DNA of 64,000 nt, taken from the NCBI RefSeq assembly GCF_008932115.1, contig NZ_CP044544.1, positions 205,308-269,307 on the forward strand, read 5' to 3'. Under the pieces are notes generated by a model. The model saw only the letters and a list, made by a program, of their open reading frames with translations. It searched no databases and was not told the origin of the DNA. This stretch comes from Bradyrhizobium betae. Lineage in GTDB: Bacteria > Pseudomonadota > Alphaproteobacteria > Rhizobiales > Xanthobacteraceae. Every line of letters starts with the position of its first letter. Positions within the stretch are counted from its first letter, which is position 1. The position numbers were made by a program, and so were the translations under genes. Positions 1 through 7,759 of this stretch are shown piece after piece.

Positions 1-1
1 G

Positions 2-124
2 GGCATCATCGTCGAGCAATTGCAGGAGATAGACGTCATGAAACGCGCGTTGACGCAGCTCCCGGCCCACTTATCGCAGCCAACCGAACCGGCAACATTC
101 AATCTCAACCACAAGGATTTTTGA
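2..124 (+). CDS. C-terminal end of a gene cut by the window edge
   Basis: Frame 2 is open from the first bases to a TGA at 122-124 and gives about 40 residues, beginning GIIVEQLQEIDVMKRAL and ending NLNHKDF. The charged, helical composition would suit the C-terminal coiled-coil of a regulator, for example a MerR-family protein, but this is inference only. The stop lies one base before the ATG of the following propeller gene, so the two are probably co-transcribed. Frame 1 is also open over the same stretch, which lowers confidence. Confidence 0.4.
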   Translation, partial: GIIVEQLQEIDVMKRALTQLPAHLSQPTEPATFNLNHKDF

Positions 125-125
125 C

Positions 126-1559
126 ATGAAAGCCCAACTATCGATTTGTGTGCTGCTTGCGACGACACTGTCGGCGACGGCTGGCCAAGCGCCCGGCGCA
201 GCGGAAAAGCCTGACATTGCCATTAATTCGCGTGATCGCTTTTACACATCGGACCAATTCTCGAACACCGTCTCGGTGATTGATCCCATGAGCAATAAGC
301 TGCTCGGTGTCATCAAGCTCGGCGATCCAGCGCCCGGCAATCTCAGTCCGCTTTATAAAGGCCAGTTGCTGGTTCACGGCATGGGGTTTTCGCCCGACCA
401 CAAAACCCTCGCAGTAATTTCGATTGGCTCCAATTCCGTCAGTTTCATCGACACCGCGACCAATACTGTGAAACACGTCACCTATGTTGGACGCTCGCCG
501 CACGAGGCGTTCTTCACGCCCGATGCCAAGGAAATCTGGGTCGCGGTGCGCGGCGAAAACTACATCGCTGTACTCGATGGCAAAACCTACAAGGAAACGC
601 GCCGGATTGAAGTTCCGAACGGTCCCGGCATGACGATTTTCTCGCCCGACGGCAAATACGGCTACATCTGTTCGAGCTTCAGTCCGGAGACGGTCGTTGT
701 CGCCACCGACAGCCACAAAATTGTTGGCCGCGTCAAACAGGAAAGCCCATTCTGTCCGGATATCGCAGCAACCCCGGATGGCAAGCAGGTCTGGCTCACG
801 TTGAAGGACGTCGGCAAAACCATGGTTTTCAATGCAAAGCCGCCATTCGATGTCATCAAAACGATCGATACCGGTCCGATCACCAACCATGTCAATATTG
901 TCCGTAACCGCAACGGCCAATTCGCCTATGTGACTGTCGGCGGACTCAATTCGGTCAAGGTATTTCGGACCGATACGTTCGAGCAAGTAGCCATGATAGA
1001 AACCGGCGCGCTTCCGCACGGCATCTGGCCGTCCGGTGACGGCACGCGGGTCTATGTCGGACTCGAAAACGCCGACGCGGCGGCAGCGATCGACACGATC
1101 GAGAACAAGCTGATCGCGACTATCCCGCTCGGACAAGCGCCACAGGGCGTTGCCTATGTACCCAACGCGGTGCCATCAGGCGACGGCATTGCCAATTTAC
1201 AGCCCCTCGCGGCAGCATCCGAATCCGCGCAGCTTAAGCTCGCTGCACCCGGCGGAAAAACTGCGACGCAAGTAACGTTGTTCAATCAGGGGCTGGTGCA
1301 AGTCGTACAAGCTGCGGTGACCGGGCTTGAACCGAAGAAGGCATACACGTTGGCGTTATCAAGCAGCGCTAATGGCGAAGGCCCGCTTCAGCCTTTGGCC
1401 GCATTCATGACCAATCCAGCCGGCGCCGCCATCGTCAACACAGTGGGACCCATTCGCCAATTGATCGAGGCAAAGCAGGATGACGCTCGGCGTTACCTGG
1501 TAATTGCGGCAGGATCGGCGAGCGACCTCAGCGCTGCTGTACAAGTTCAAATGCCTTGA
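126..1559 (+). CDS. Secreted YVTN-type beta-propeller protein
   Basis: This is a 477-residue protein with an N-terminal signal peptide (hydrophobic run about residues 5-20, cleavage near SATAGQA). The body consists of repeated blades of about 40 residues with the YVTN/cytochrome-D1 signature: an xxVSVIDPxxNK-like strand, then an FSPDGK-like turn. Copies occur near residues 47-60, 84-110, 125-160, 170-200, 213-240, 262-290 and 300-330. The last 110 residues (after about 365) are a separate beta-rich tail without propeller repeats. Such proteins are periplasmic; many sit beside redox or metal systems, but the substrate cannot be read from sequence. No heme-binding CxxCH is present, so it is not itself a cytochrome. 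The ATG at 126 immediately follows the previous stop. Confidence 0.85.
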   Translation: MKAQLSICVLLATTLSATAGQAPGAAEKPDIAINSRDRFYTSDQFSNTVSVIDPMSNKLLGVIKLGDPAPGNLSPLYKGQLLVHGMGFSPDHKTLAVISIGSNSVSFIDTATNTVKHVTYVGRSPHEAFFTPDAKEIWVAVRGENYIAVLDGKTYKETRRIEVPNGPGMTIFSPDGKYGYICSSFSPETVVVATDSHKIVGRVKQESPFCPDIAATPDGKQVWLTLKDVGKTMVFNAKPPFDVIKTIDTGPITNHVNIVRNRNGQFAYVTVGGLNSVKVFRTDTFEQVAMIETGALPHGIWPSGDGTRVYVGLENADAAAAIDTIENKLIATIPLGQAPQGVAYVPNAVPSGDGIANLQPLAAASESAQLKLAAPGGKTATQVTLFNQGLVQVVQAAVTGLEPKKAYTLALSSSANGEGPLQPLAAFMTNPAGAAIVNTVGPIRQLIEAKQDDARRYLVIAAGSASDLSAAVQVQMP

Positions 1560-1760
1560 AATCTTCGGCGCTCTTTCATTCCATGGTCGTGCTGCTAGAA
1601 ACGCGGCACGACCATGACAGGTCGGACTCATTGATCGTAGCTGTCGATTGGAAGCACACGAACAATGAATTGGATCAATGGATTGGCTCTGCTTACGTTC
1701 ATTATAACGAACGGTGGAAGGCGACATGCCCCATCGAAGCTGTGAACGATAAGGAGCCAG

Positions 1761-2243
1761 ATGATGGCACAAGTAGCGTTACAAGCACCCAAAGGTGCGT
1801 TTCAAGCGAATTCCCTTCCAGTCGCGCGGCGATCAACGTCGGTTGCCAGGATCCCGCTAACCCAGCCGCTTCTGAAGCAATCGACCGCTGTTCATCCAGC
1901 TGCAATCTGGATTTCAATCGGAGCTTTTGCCTGGTTCGTGATAGCAGCCTGGATTGGCTTTGCTGGAGACCGCGAAGCCGCTGTCTCGATCGTCATGGTT
2001 GGATTCATCAATGTGATGCTCATCGGCCTGCTGGCAGGAGGCGGATGGTATTCTCGCAACATGACGCCGGAACGATCTATGACGCGGTCGTTTGGCGCCT
2101 TTGTCAGAGGTCCGGTTGATACGGCAACCGGCAGGATCACCGGCCGTGAAGCTCTGCTGCAGATCGCTGCGTTGCCCGTGATTCTTTCGATGGGTGGAAC
2201 CATTATCGTGATGCTCGCTGTGTGGTGCGGAGTCGGCGGATAG
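1761..2243 (+). CDS. Small integral membrane protein, unknown function
   Basis: This 160-residue protein has an AAGGAG ribosome-binding site at 1751-1756, just before two consecutive ATG codons (1761 and 1764). The first 45 residues are polar. They are followed by two close hydrophobic helices (about residues 46-66 and 72-92), a polar segment containing RSFGAFVRGPVDTATGRITG, and a third helix near the C-terminus (about 130-155). The middle segment carries a short conserved-looking FVRGxVDTATGxxTGREA stretch, but I cannot assign a family. It is separated from the propeller gene by about 200 bases without a recognisable gene. Confidence 0.75.
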   Translation: MMAQVALQAPKGAFQANSLPVARRSTSVARIPLTQPLLKQSTAVHPAAIWISIGAFAWFVIAAWIGFAGDREAAVSIVMVGFINVMLIGLLAGGGWYSRNMTPERSMTRSFGAFVRGPVDTATGRITGREALLQIAALPVILSMGGTIIVMLAVWCGVGG

Positions 2244-2338
2244 AGAAGCGTCTGTCGAGCGATCGTAGTTACGCCCACAGGCATGCAATGTCAGCCAAGC
2301 GAAGTCCGTGGATTCCTTATCATGCTGGAATGAAACGA

Positions 2339-2360
2339 AGGCCGCCTGTAAAGGCGGCCT
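2339..2360. terminator. Perfect 9-bp hairpin, probable terminator
   Basis: AGGCCGCCT at 2339-2347 pairs perfectly with AGGCGGCCT at 2352-2360 around a GTAA loop. It lies between the membrane protein gene (plus strand) and the 27-residue peptide gene (minus strand), which converge here, so it can serve both. There is no long T-run, only CCTTCTT on the plus side. Confidence 0.7.
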
Positions 2361-2370
2361 CCTTCTTGAG

Positions 2371-2454
2371 TTACGGACACAATGGGCAAGCAGCGGCCAC
2401 TGTACCGCCAAAGACAGCGAGAGCGAAAACTGCTGTCATCAACCGAACGATCAT
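2371..2454 (-). CDS. 27-residue secreted cysteine peptide (MerR-controlled)
   Basis: This minus-strand frame runs from ATG at 2454 to TAA at 2371-2373 and encodes MIVRLMTAVFALAVFGGTVA followed by AACPLCP. A GGAG ribosome-binding site (2461-2464) sits six bases upstream. The peptide is almost entirely a signal sequence or transmembrane helix with a predicted AxA-type cleavage site, ending in a CxxC pair. A MerR-type promoter reads directly into it, and a mercury-type MerR gene diverges from it, so the peptide should be the regulated product. Neither merT, merP nor merA is present. The CPLC end could bind a thiophilic metal at the membrane, which is inference. It resembles no family I can name. 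Confidence 0.7.
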   Translation of the reverse strand: MIVRLMTAVFALAVFGGTVAAACPLCP

Positions 2455-2495
2455 TTTTTTCTCCTTGTCGAGCCACTAGGTTTTGACTCGATGTT

Positions 2496-2526
2496 ATCCT
2501 AGAACCTGTAGCAACTACAGATACAA
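2496..2526 (-). promoter_or_regulatory. MerR-family promoter and operator
   Basis: Read on the minus strand, the site has a -35 TTGTAT (2526-2521), a spacer of exactly 19 bases (2520-2502) and a -10 TAGGAT (2501-2496). The overlong 19-bp spacer is the hallmark of promoters activated by DNA distortion by MerR-family proteins. The spacer contains the dyad CTGTAG-TTG-CTACAG, typical of mercury/lead/cadmium MerR operators. It points at the 27-residue peptide and lies 15 bases before the start of merR. Confidence 0.85.
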
Positions 2527-2540
2527 GGGGATTTTGAGGA

Positions 2541-2959
2541 ATGAGCAAAAAGTCTGCTGGACCGATGTTGATCGGTGGTCTCGCCGGAGAAACTGGCACC
2601 AACATTGAAACGATCCGCTACTACGAGCGCGAAGGGCTTATCGCTGTCCCACCCCGCACAAGAGGGGGCATCGAGCTTATGAACAGCAGCACGTACAGCG
2701 GCTTTCATTCGTCCGGCGCAGCCGCGAGCTTGGCTTTTCTCTGAACGATATACGGAAATTGCTGCAGTTGGCGGACAGCGGCACGATGTGTACGACCGCT
2801 GCAAAAGAATTGACCGCGCGTCATCTGGACGATGTACGCGGGAAAATTGGGAGTCTCAAAAAGCTGGAAAAAGCGCTGGCGGCGTTGGCGAAAGCCTGCG
2901 CGCCGGGCGAGTCCGTTCCTTGTCCAATTTTGGAAGCGCTGTCGTCGCCCGCATCGTAA
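2541..2959 (+). pseudogene. merR: MerR-family (mercury-type) regulator, one frameshift
   Basis: The first 42 residues (2541-2666) are a MerR DNA-binding domain containing TNIETIRYYEREGLI. The frame then switches within a run of five G at 2664-2668, and the remainder continues in another frame (GHRAYEQQHVQRLSF, then LGFSLNDIRKLLQ) to 2959. Restoring one G gives a full-length protein of about 140 residues. The effector domain carries three cysteines (GTMC, KAC, SVPCP) in the arrangement of the Hg(II)-binding cysteines of MerR, so mercury-type sensing is likely. It diverges from the Cys-peptide gene and shares the operator with it. The single-base difference in a homopolymer could be a sequencing error. 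Confidence 0.8.
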
Positions 2960-3012
2960 GCTTGTGGGCCGGCGATTCAAAGCAATGTCCGGAAAGAAGC
3001 GGAATCAATTTG

Positions 3013-3489
3013 TTATTGCGTGCTCTGGTCGCTGGCCTCGGCAAGGAATTTCTCGAGTCTCTTGGCGGCTTCCTCCGGAACGGCGAGACCATGGCGAGGA
3101 GAGATCACCTTTGCGCCGTACTCGCTGGAATTATACGTCAGCCAGACCTTGTCCTGATCGTCTTGCCAGACCAACGCCTTCATCGGCAGGTCAATGGCGA
3201 GCGTGGCGCTCTTGGTCATCGGAGGCGTTCCAGCTTTTGGATTGCCGAAAACGATGACGGTTCGCGGACGCATTTCCAATCCGGCTTCCTTTGCCGCGGC
3301 GGCGTGGTCGATGCGACTGAAGATAACCCATCCTCCCGCAGCCTTCGCCTTGATGGCGGCTTCAAACTTCTCGATAGTGTCTTTGACGGAGTATTTGCTT
3401 GGCTTTGTGATCAAACCATCGTCTGCGAAGGCGAACGTAGACGATATTGCTATCAGGCCTGCTGCGATAACCATGCTTTTCGATATCAC
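3013..3489 (-). CDS. Secreted DUF302 protein
   Basis: This 158-residue protein starts at GTG 3489, chosen because AGGAGGG (3496-3502) lies six bases upstream; the longer ATG frame upstream has no such site. A signal peptide (SMVIAAGLIAISSTFAFA) precedes a DUF302 domain covering the rest: KYSVKDTIEKFEAAI, then GWVIFSRIDHAAAA, then RTVIVFGNPKAGTP, then LPMKALVWQD. DUF302 proteins are small periplasmic or cytosolic alpha/beta proteins often found in sulfur-oxidation and metal-stress loci; no biochemical role is established. A second, cytosolic DUF302 protein lies at 41920-42330. Confidence 0.85.
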   Translation of the reverse strand: MISKSMVIAAGLIAISSTFAFADDGLITKPSKYSVKDTIEKFEAAIKAKAAGGWVIFSRIDHAAAAKEAGLEMRPRTVIVFGNPKAGTPPMTKSATLAIDLPMKALVWQDDQDKVWLTYNSSEYGAKVISPRHGLAVPEEAAKRLEKFLAEASDQSTQ

Positions 3490-3719
3490 GTCGAACCCTC
3501 CTTGCGTTGGCACTCTCGGATCCACTGATCCGCTTGCCGGAGTGCAATGTATCAGCCTCCGCACAACACCGCTCTGGCGAATGACGGATAGCGTTTAGGC
3601 CAGGATGAAAACATCGTGATTAAACGTCAGGTAACATTGGAGATTTCTGCTTGGCAGAAGGATGAAGGCGACACGCCGGCCATTTGGCAAGGTGGCGAAA
3701 GTTCATTAGGCTGGCCGGC

Positions 3720-4247
3720 ATGCGCAAGTCGAGACGCACCGTGGAAGCCGCTCTTGAGCTGAATTGGAGCCGTTTGTTCGGCTATGCATTGAGTTTGACC
3801 GGCGATACCGACAACGCACGCGATTTGATTCAGCAGAGCGCGCTTAATGCTCTCGCAAGCAAAAATGCTCCGGATGACCCTGAAGCCGCTCGCGCCTGGC
3901 TTTTCAAAATTGTCAGAAATGCCTCGATAGACCAATACCGGCGTAAGAAGGTCCGCGCCGATGACGCGTTCGCTGACGAATTCCAAAACGGAGGATGGGG
4001 ATATGACGATCGGGTGATTGCGGAGATCACCATTAGGCAAGGGCTGGGTAAGATCGATCCGGCCTACCGTGAAATTATTGAACTGGTCGATATCTGGGGT
4101 TTCCAGTATGCCGATGTTTCTACGGTGCTCGATATCCCTGTCGGGACTGTCATGAGCCGTTTGAGTCGCGCGCGGTTAGCATTACTGGAAATCGTTGCAG
4201 AAGATAACTTGAGGCCGATGCGGTCGTTGCGAAGCCAGCAGAAATGA
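3720..4247 (+). CDS. ECF-family RNA polymerase sigma factor
   Basis: This is an ECF sigma factor of about 175 residues. Region 2 (LNWSRLFGYALSLTGDTDNA through AWLFKIVRNASIDQYRRKK) and region 4 (LGKIDPAYREIIELVDIWGF, then IPVGTVMSRLSRAR, the helix-turn-helix) are both clear. I prefer the ATG at 3720; a TTG at 3684 is possible. It overlaps the following anti-sigma gene by ATGA, and the sulfite dehydrogenase genes follow at once. In Sinorhizobium meliloti the sigma factors RpoE1 and RpoE4 respond to sulfite, and one pair neighbours sorT; by that analogy this sigma factor probably switches on the sulfite dehydrogenase. Confidence 0.9.
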   Translation: MRKSRRTVEAALELNWSRLFGYALSLTGDTDNARDLIQQSALNALASKNAPDDPEAARAWLFKIVRNASIDQYRRKKVRADDAFADEFQNGGWGYDDRVIAEITIRQGLGKIDPAYREIIELVDIWGFQYADVSTVLDIPVGTVMSRLSRARLALLEIVAEDNLRPMRSLRSQQK

Positions 4248-5044
4248 CGACAGATGATATCGAGATGAGCTGGGACTTGCTGAACGCTTATGTGGACGGC
4301 GAACTCGACCGTTTCATGTCGGCAAAGGTGGCTGCGGCCGTTGCACAAGACGCAACGCTAGCGGCGCGGGTCGCAACGTTGTCGAAATTGAAAGCGGGCG
4401 TGCACCAGCTTGAATTTTCCGCAGGTCAACTGCCTCCGCTTCCAATCGGATTGCAGGGCCGCCGGTTTGCGGCGTGGCGCATCTACGCCGCCGCTGCGAG
4501 CCTTGTCGCGGTCTTGGCTGCCGGTCTGTTGATCCATTCTCACCCTGCTCCGAAAGCGGCTCAAGCCTGGCTGGACGGCGCGTTGGCCGCGCAACAGCAA
4601 TGGCTTGCATCCGCTTCGCGGAATAATCCCGACGATCGAACCATCGTGACAATTGACGCTGCCGCAGCGGCCCGTCCGCTGGACCTTTCCGATGCCCAAC
4701 TCAAGCTGGTTTACGTCGCACAGATGCCCTCATCAATCGGCGGCGAGACAGCGTTCCTGGGCTATCGCGGCCCGCATGGCTGCATGGTCGGCTTCTGGAT
4801 CGGTACTCCGCCAGCAGGCCTTGAGTCGGCGCCGAAGTCGCTCGATGCGGGAGATTTTCGCGTGCGTGCGTGGCGCGATCGGGTGGCGGGCTACGCTTTG
4901 ATAGCCAAGGGAATGGACCCCACCCGTATTGATCGTCTTGCCGAAGCTGTCGCACGGCTTGTCGACCCCGGCCAGATCGTCGATGACGGCATTCGTACCG
5001 CATTGCGGAATGTAACACGGACCGGAACCGCCTGTCGGGTCTAG
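4244..5044 (+). CDS. Membrane anti-sigma factor
   Basis: This 266-residue protein overlaps the sigma gene by four bases. The N-terminal 70 residues (MSWDLLNAYVDGELD, then AARVATLSKLKAGV) match the anti-sigma domain that clamps ECF sigma factors. One membrane helix follows at about residues 79-97 (IYAAAASLVAVLAAGLLIH), and then a periplasmic domain of about 165 residues with the segment GYRGPHGCMVGFWIG. The HxxxCxxC zinc motif is absent, so this is not a ZAS-type factor; the signal presumably enters through the periplasmic domain. Its position between the sigma gene and the sulfite dehydrogenase suggests it senses sulfite or its consequences. Confidence 0.85.
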   Translation: MTTDDIEMSWDLLNAYVDGELDRFMSAKVAAAVAQDATLAARVATLSKLKAGVHQLEFSAGQLPPLPIGLQGRRFAAWRIYAAAASLVAVLAAGLLIHSHPAPKAAQAWLDGALAAQQQWLASASRNNPDDRTIVTIDAAAAARPLDLSDAQLKLVYVAQMPSSIGGETAFLGYRGPHGCMVGFWIGTPPAGLESAPKSLDAGDFRVRAWRDRVAGYALIAKGMDPTRIDRLAEAVARLVDPGQIVDDGIRTALRNVTRTGTACRV

Positions 5045-5056
5045 GCAAAAAACTTT

Positions 5057-5084
5057 GGAATAAATTGGGCCAGTGATGCGTTTC
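5057..5084 (+). promoter_or_regulatory. Candidate ECF promoter of the sulfite dehydrogenase
   Basis: GGAATAA (5057-5063), a 15-base spacer and CGTTTC (5079-5084) form an ECF-like -35/-10 pair 38 bases before the sulfite dehydrogenase start. The motif type fits a GGAA/CGT ECF promoter. No match of the same kind was seen before the sigma gene itself. Confidence 0.4.
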
Positions 5085-5121
5085 ATCTCCTTGGCGGGAA
5101 TATGTCCCCTGGGAGAGACTA

Positions 5122-6333
5122 ATGATGAACCGAAGGACCGCCCTCAAGGGCGGAGCGGCTTTGCTGGCCGGAAGCGGCATGATCGGTGGATCGTCGCTCG
5201 CAAGCTTCGCAGCCGAAACTGTGACGCTGCCGTTCGAGAATGGCGAGCGGCCGCTCGTCAAATATCCTCAGAAGCGCACGATGATCGGCCTCACCAGCCG
5301 GCCGCCCCAGCTTGAAACACCGTTTTCCGTGTTCAATGAAAATATCATCACGCCGAACGACGCGTTCTTCGTGCGGTACCACCTGGCCGATGTGCCGCTG
5401 GATATCGATCCCGACAAATTTTCCGTCGATATCAAGGGCAAGATCGACAAGCCAATGAAGCTGTCGCTTGCCGACATCAAAAAAATGCCGGCGATGGAAT
5501 TGATTGCGGTCAATCAATGCTCCGGCAACAGCCGCGGGTTTTTCAACCCGCGCGTCGCCGGTGGTCAGCTTGGTAATGGGGCCATGGGCAATGCGCGCTG
5601 GAAAGGCGTACCGCTCAAGACGGTGCTCGACAAGGCCGGTGTCCAGTCAGGCGCCAAGCAAGTCGTGTTCGGCGGCATGGATGGGCCTGTGAGCGACAAG
5701 ACCCCGGACTTTGCCAAGGCGCTCGAGATTGACCATGCCCGCGACGGCGAGGTGATGCTGGCCTATGCCATGAACGGCCAGGATTTGCCTGTACTAAATG
5801 GATTTCCGCTGCGGCTGATCGTGCCGGGATACTACGGCACCTATTGGGTCAAGCACCTCAACGAAATTAACGTCGTCGATAACGTGTTCGACGGCTTCTG
5901 GATGAAGACCGCTTATCGCATCCCCGATACCGACTGCGGTTGTGTCGAGCCTGGCACGGCGCCGAAGGCGACGATCCCCATCAACAAGTTCACGGTGCGA
6001 TCGTTCATCACGAATGTCGCCGATGGAGCCAAGGTAAAAGCTGGCGCGGAAACGCCGCTGAAGGGTATCGCGTTCGACGGCGGCACGGGCATCAAGATGG
6101 TGGAAGTCTCGATCGACGGAGGCAAGACATGGACAACGGGAACGCTGGACAAGGACCTTGGCAAATACTCATTCCGCGAATGGCGGTTGCCGGTGAAATT
6201 GGCCGCAGGAGCGCATGAGTTAAAGGTTCGTGCAACCAGCAACGACGGCAAGACGCAACCGATGGAAGCGCTCTGGAATCCAGCGGGCTATCTGCGCAAC
6301 GTGGTCGAGACCGTCCGCGTCACGGCGGCTTGA
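5122..6333 (+). CDS. sorT: Sulfite dehydrogenase, molybdenum subunit (SorT/SorA type)
   Basis: This periplasmic molybdoenzyme of 403 residues oxidises sulfite to sulfate and passes electrons to a c-type cytochrome. It starts with a Tat signal (NRRTALKGGAALLAGSG). The molybdopterin domain spans about residues 60-270, with the molybdenum-ligand cysteine in VNQCSGNSRGF, the motif LPVLNGFPLRLIVPGYYG, and the dimerisation domain in the last 120 residues (GTGIKMVEVSIDGGKTW). No heme domain is fused, so it needs a separate cytochrome, which is the next gene. GGGAGAG precedes two ATG codons (5122, 5125). Upstream lie its presumed sigma and anti-sigma factors. Confidence 0.92.
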   Translation: MMNRRTALKGGAALLAGSGMIGGSSLASFAAETVTLPFENGERPLVKYPQKRTMIGLTSRPPQLETPFSVFNENIITPNDAFFVRYHLADVPLDIDPDKFSVDIKGKIDKPMKLSLADIKKMPAMELIAVNQCSGNSRGFFNPRVAGGQLGNGAMGNARWKGVPLKTVLDKAGVQSGAKQVVFGGMDGPVSDKTPDFAKALEIDHARDGEVMLAYAMNGQDLPVLNGFPLRLIVPGYYGTYWVKHLNEINVVDNVFDGFWMKTAYRIPDTDCGCVEPGTAPKATIPINKFTVRSFITNVADGAKVKAGAETPLKGIAFDGGTGIKMVEVSIDGGKTWTTGTLDKDLGKYSFREWRLPVKLAAGAHELKVRATSNDGKTQPMEALWNPAGYLRNVVETVRVTAA

Positions 6334-6344
6334 GGATGATGACC

Positions 6345-6668
6345 ATGAAGCGATTAGCACTCACGTTCGCAGGCGTCGTTGCACTCGCCGTTGCCGGTTC
6401 CGGTCTTGCTGTGGTCAGCGCCAAGCCCGTATCTTACAAGCTTCCCGATGAGACTGCGGCGTTTAAGCCTGGTCCCAACCTAGAAGTTGTCCAGAACAAC
6501 TGCACGGCCTGCCACTCCGCTGACTACGTTAAGACCCAACCGCAGGGTCCAAAGTTCAAGAAGGATTTTTGGCAGGCGGAGGTGACAAAAATGATAAAGG
6601 TCTACGGCGCGCCGATTGAAGATGCCGACGTTGGCAAAATCGTGGACTATCTCGCCGCGACTTATTGA
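6345..6668 (+). CDS. Monoheme cytochrome c, sulfite dehydrogenase electron acceptor
   Basis: This is a small secreted c-type cytochrome of about 107 residues. A signal peptide (MKRLALTFAGVVALAVAG) is followed by a single heme site CTACHSADYVKTQPQ and a short C-terminal helix ending KIVDYLAATY. It corresponds to the SorB/SorU partner of sulfite dehydrogenases. I chose the third in-frame ATG (6345) because GAGG lies nine bases before it; ATGs at 6336 and 6339 are alternatives. The stop overlaps the next gene by one base (TGATG), so the sulfite dehydrogenase, this gene and the hydrolase form one operon. Confidence 0.9.
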   Translation: MKRLALTFAGVVALAVAGSGLAVVSAKPVSYKLPDETAAFKPGPNLEVVQNNCTACHSADYVKTQPQGPKFKKDFWQAEVTKMIKVYGAPIEDADVGKIVDYLAATY

Positions 6669-7648
6669 TGAGCGGCGCAGTTGCCGCGGCGTGCCGATCG
6701 GCAACGGAACGCAGGAGGCGGCGTCAGTCGGGCTCGCGATGGCGGCGGCGCCTGGCGGCCGTCGCCACAATTCTAGCGCTGGCAGTTCCGCTCAAAGCCT
6801 TCGCCGCGTGTTCCGCACCTGTCGCTGTTCAGGTTCTCGGCTCGGGCGGCCCGGACTCAAACGACGCCCGGGCGAGTTCAGGGTATCTGTTGTGGGTGGA
6901 TGGCGAAGCGCGGCTTCTGGTCGATGCTGGGGGAGGCGTTTTCCTGCGTTTCGGCGAGGCCAAAGCAAAGTTCGAGTCGCTCGATGCCATCGCCATCACG
7001 CATCTGCATGCCGATCACGTCTCCGACCTTCCGGCACTGCTCAAGAGCGGCTTTTTCGGTGAGCGGCAGCGCCCGTTACCGATCGTCGGCCCCAGCGGCG
7101 GCAGTGCATTTCCCGGCATGAAGGAATTTATGCGCGCGCTGTTCGATCCAAAACGAGGGGCGTTCCGATATCTGTCGGGTTATCTCGACGGGAGCGGAGG
7201 GATGGTTCGCGCTGATATCATCGAAATGAATGCCGCCGCGGCGACGCCAAAAGCTGCCTTTGGAAACGACCGGTTCAAATTGACGGCCATCGGCGTCAAA
7301 CATGGCCCGGTCCCCGCACTTGGTTATTTGGTCGAGGTCCGCGGTCGCCGCATTGCCTTCGCCGGTGACCAGAATGGCGACAATTCCGCTTTCGCCGCCA
7401 TGATCAAGGGTGCAGACATCCTCGTAATGGATCACGCTGTGCCAGAAATGGCGGACCCGGTTTCGCGTCAGTTGCATGCGAGGCCGAGTGAAATCGGATT
7501 ACTCGCCGCCAAGAGCGGCGTGGCTCAACTCGTATTGTCGCACAACATGGCGCGCAGCCTTGGCCCGCTACAGGAAAATCTTGCCATCATACGACAACAT
7601 TACGATGGACCTACCAAAGTCGCCGAAGATTTGATGTGCTTCGATTGA
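6668..7648 (+). CDS. Secreted metallo-beta-lactamase-fold hydrolase
   Basis: This is a protein of about 326 residues starting at ATG 6668 in the overlap with the cytochrome stop. The N-terminus is arginine-rich and followed by a hydrophobic export signal (LAAVATILALAVPLKAFAA). The MBL metal-binding motif THLHADHVSD lies near residues 114-123; AGDQNG and DHAVPE supply further ligands, and LSHNMARSL is near the end. The layout (VLGSGGP at the start of the fold) resembles RNase Z/arylsulfatase-like MBL proteins. Its substrate is unknown; operon position suggests periplasmic sulfur chemistry, for example hydrolysis of a sulfur ester, which is inference. Confidence 0.85.
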   Translation: MSGAVAAACRSATERRRRRQSGSRWRRRLAAVATILALAVPLKAFAACSAPVAVQVLGSGGPDSNDARASSGYLLWVDGEARLLVDAGGGVFLRFGEAKAKFESLDAIAITHLHADHVSDLPALLKSGFFGERQRPLPIVGPSGGSAFPGMKEFMRALFDPKRGAFRYLSGYLDGSGGMVRADIIEMNAAAATPKAAFGNDRFKLTAIGVKHGPVPALGYLVEVRGRRIAFAGDQNGDNSAFAAMIKGADILVMDHAVPEMADPVSRQLHARPSEIGLLAAKSGVAQLVLSHNMARSLGPLQENLAIIRQHYDGPTKVAEDLMCFD

Positions 7649-7759
7649 GCTAAGCGACATTGACAGTAGACGCACGAAGCGATGCAGAACGGCGATATTC
7701 CTGACACCAGGAACGGGTCGATTAAAGAATCTAAAGATCACTTCGAGAAATTTTGAAAC

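Noticed and set aside
138..1136. Long minus-strand frame of 332 codons
   Set aside because: It is the antisense of the beta-propeller gene, with Arg/Asp-rich random composition and no domain or ribosome-binding site.
1556..2119. 187-codon plus-strand frame overlapping the membrane protein
   Set aside because: Cys/Arg/Ser-rich, no homology; the 1761 frame has AAGGAG and proper membrane helices.
7698..7713. TTCCTG-ACAC-CAGGAA hairpin after the MBL hydrolase
   Set aside because: Weak six-base stem without a T-run; could be a terminator but not supportable alone.
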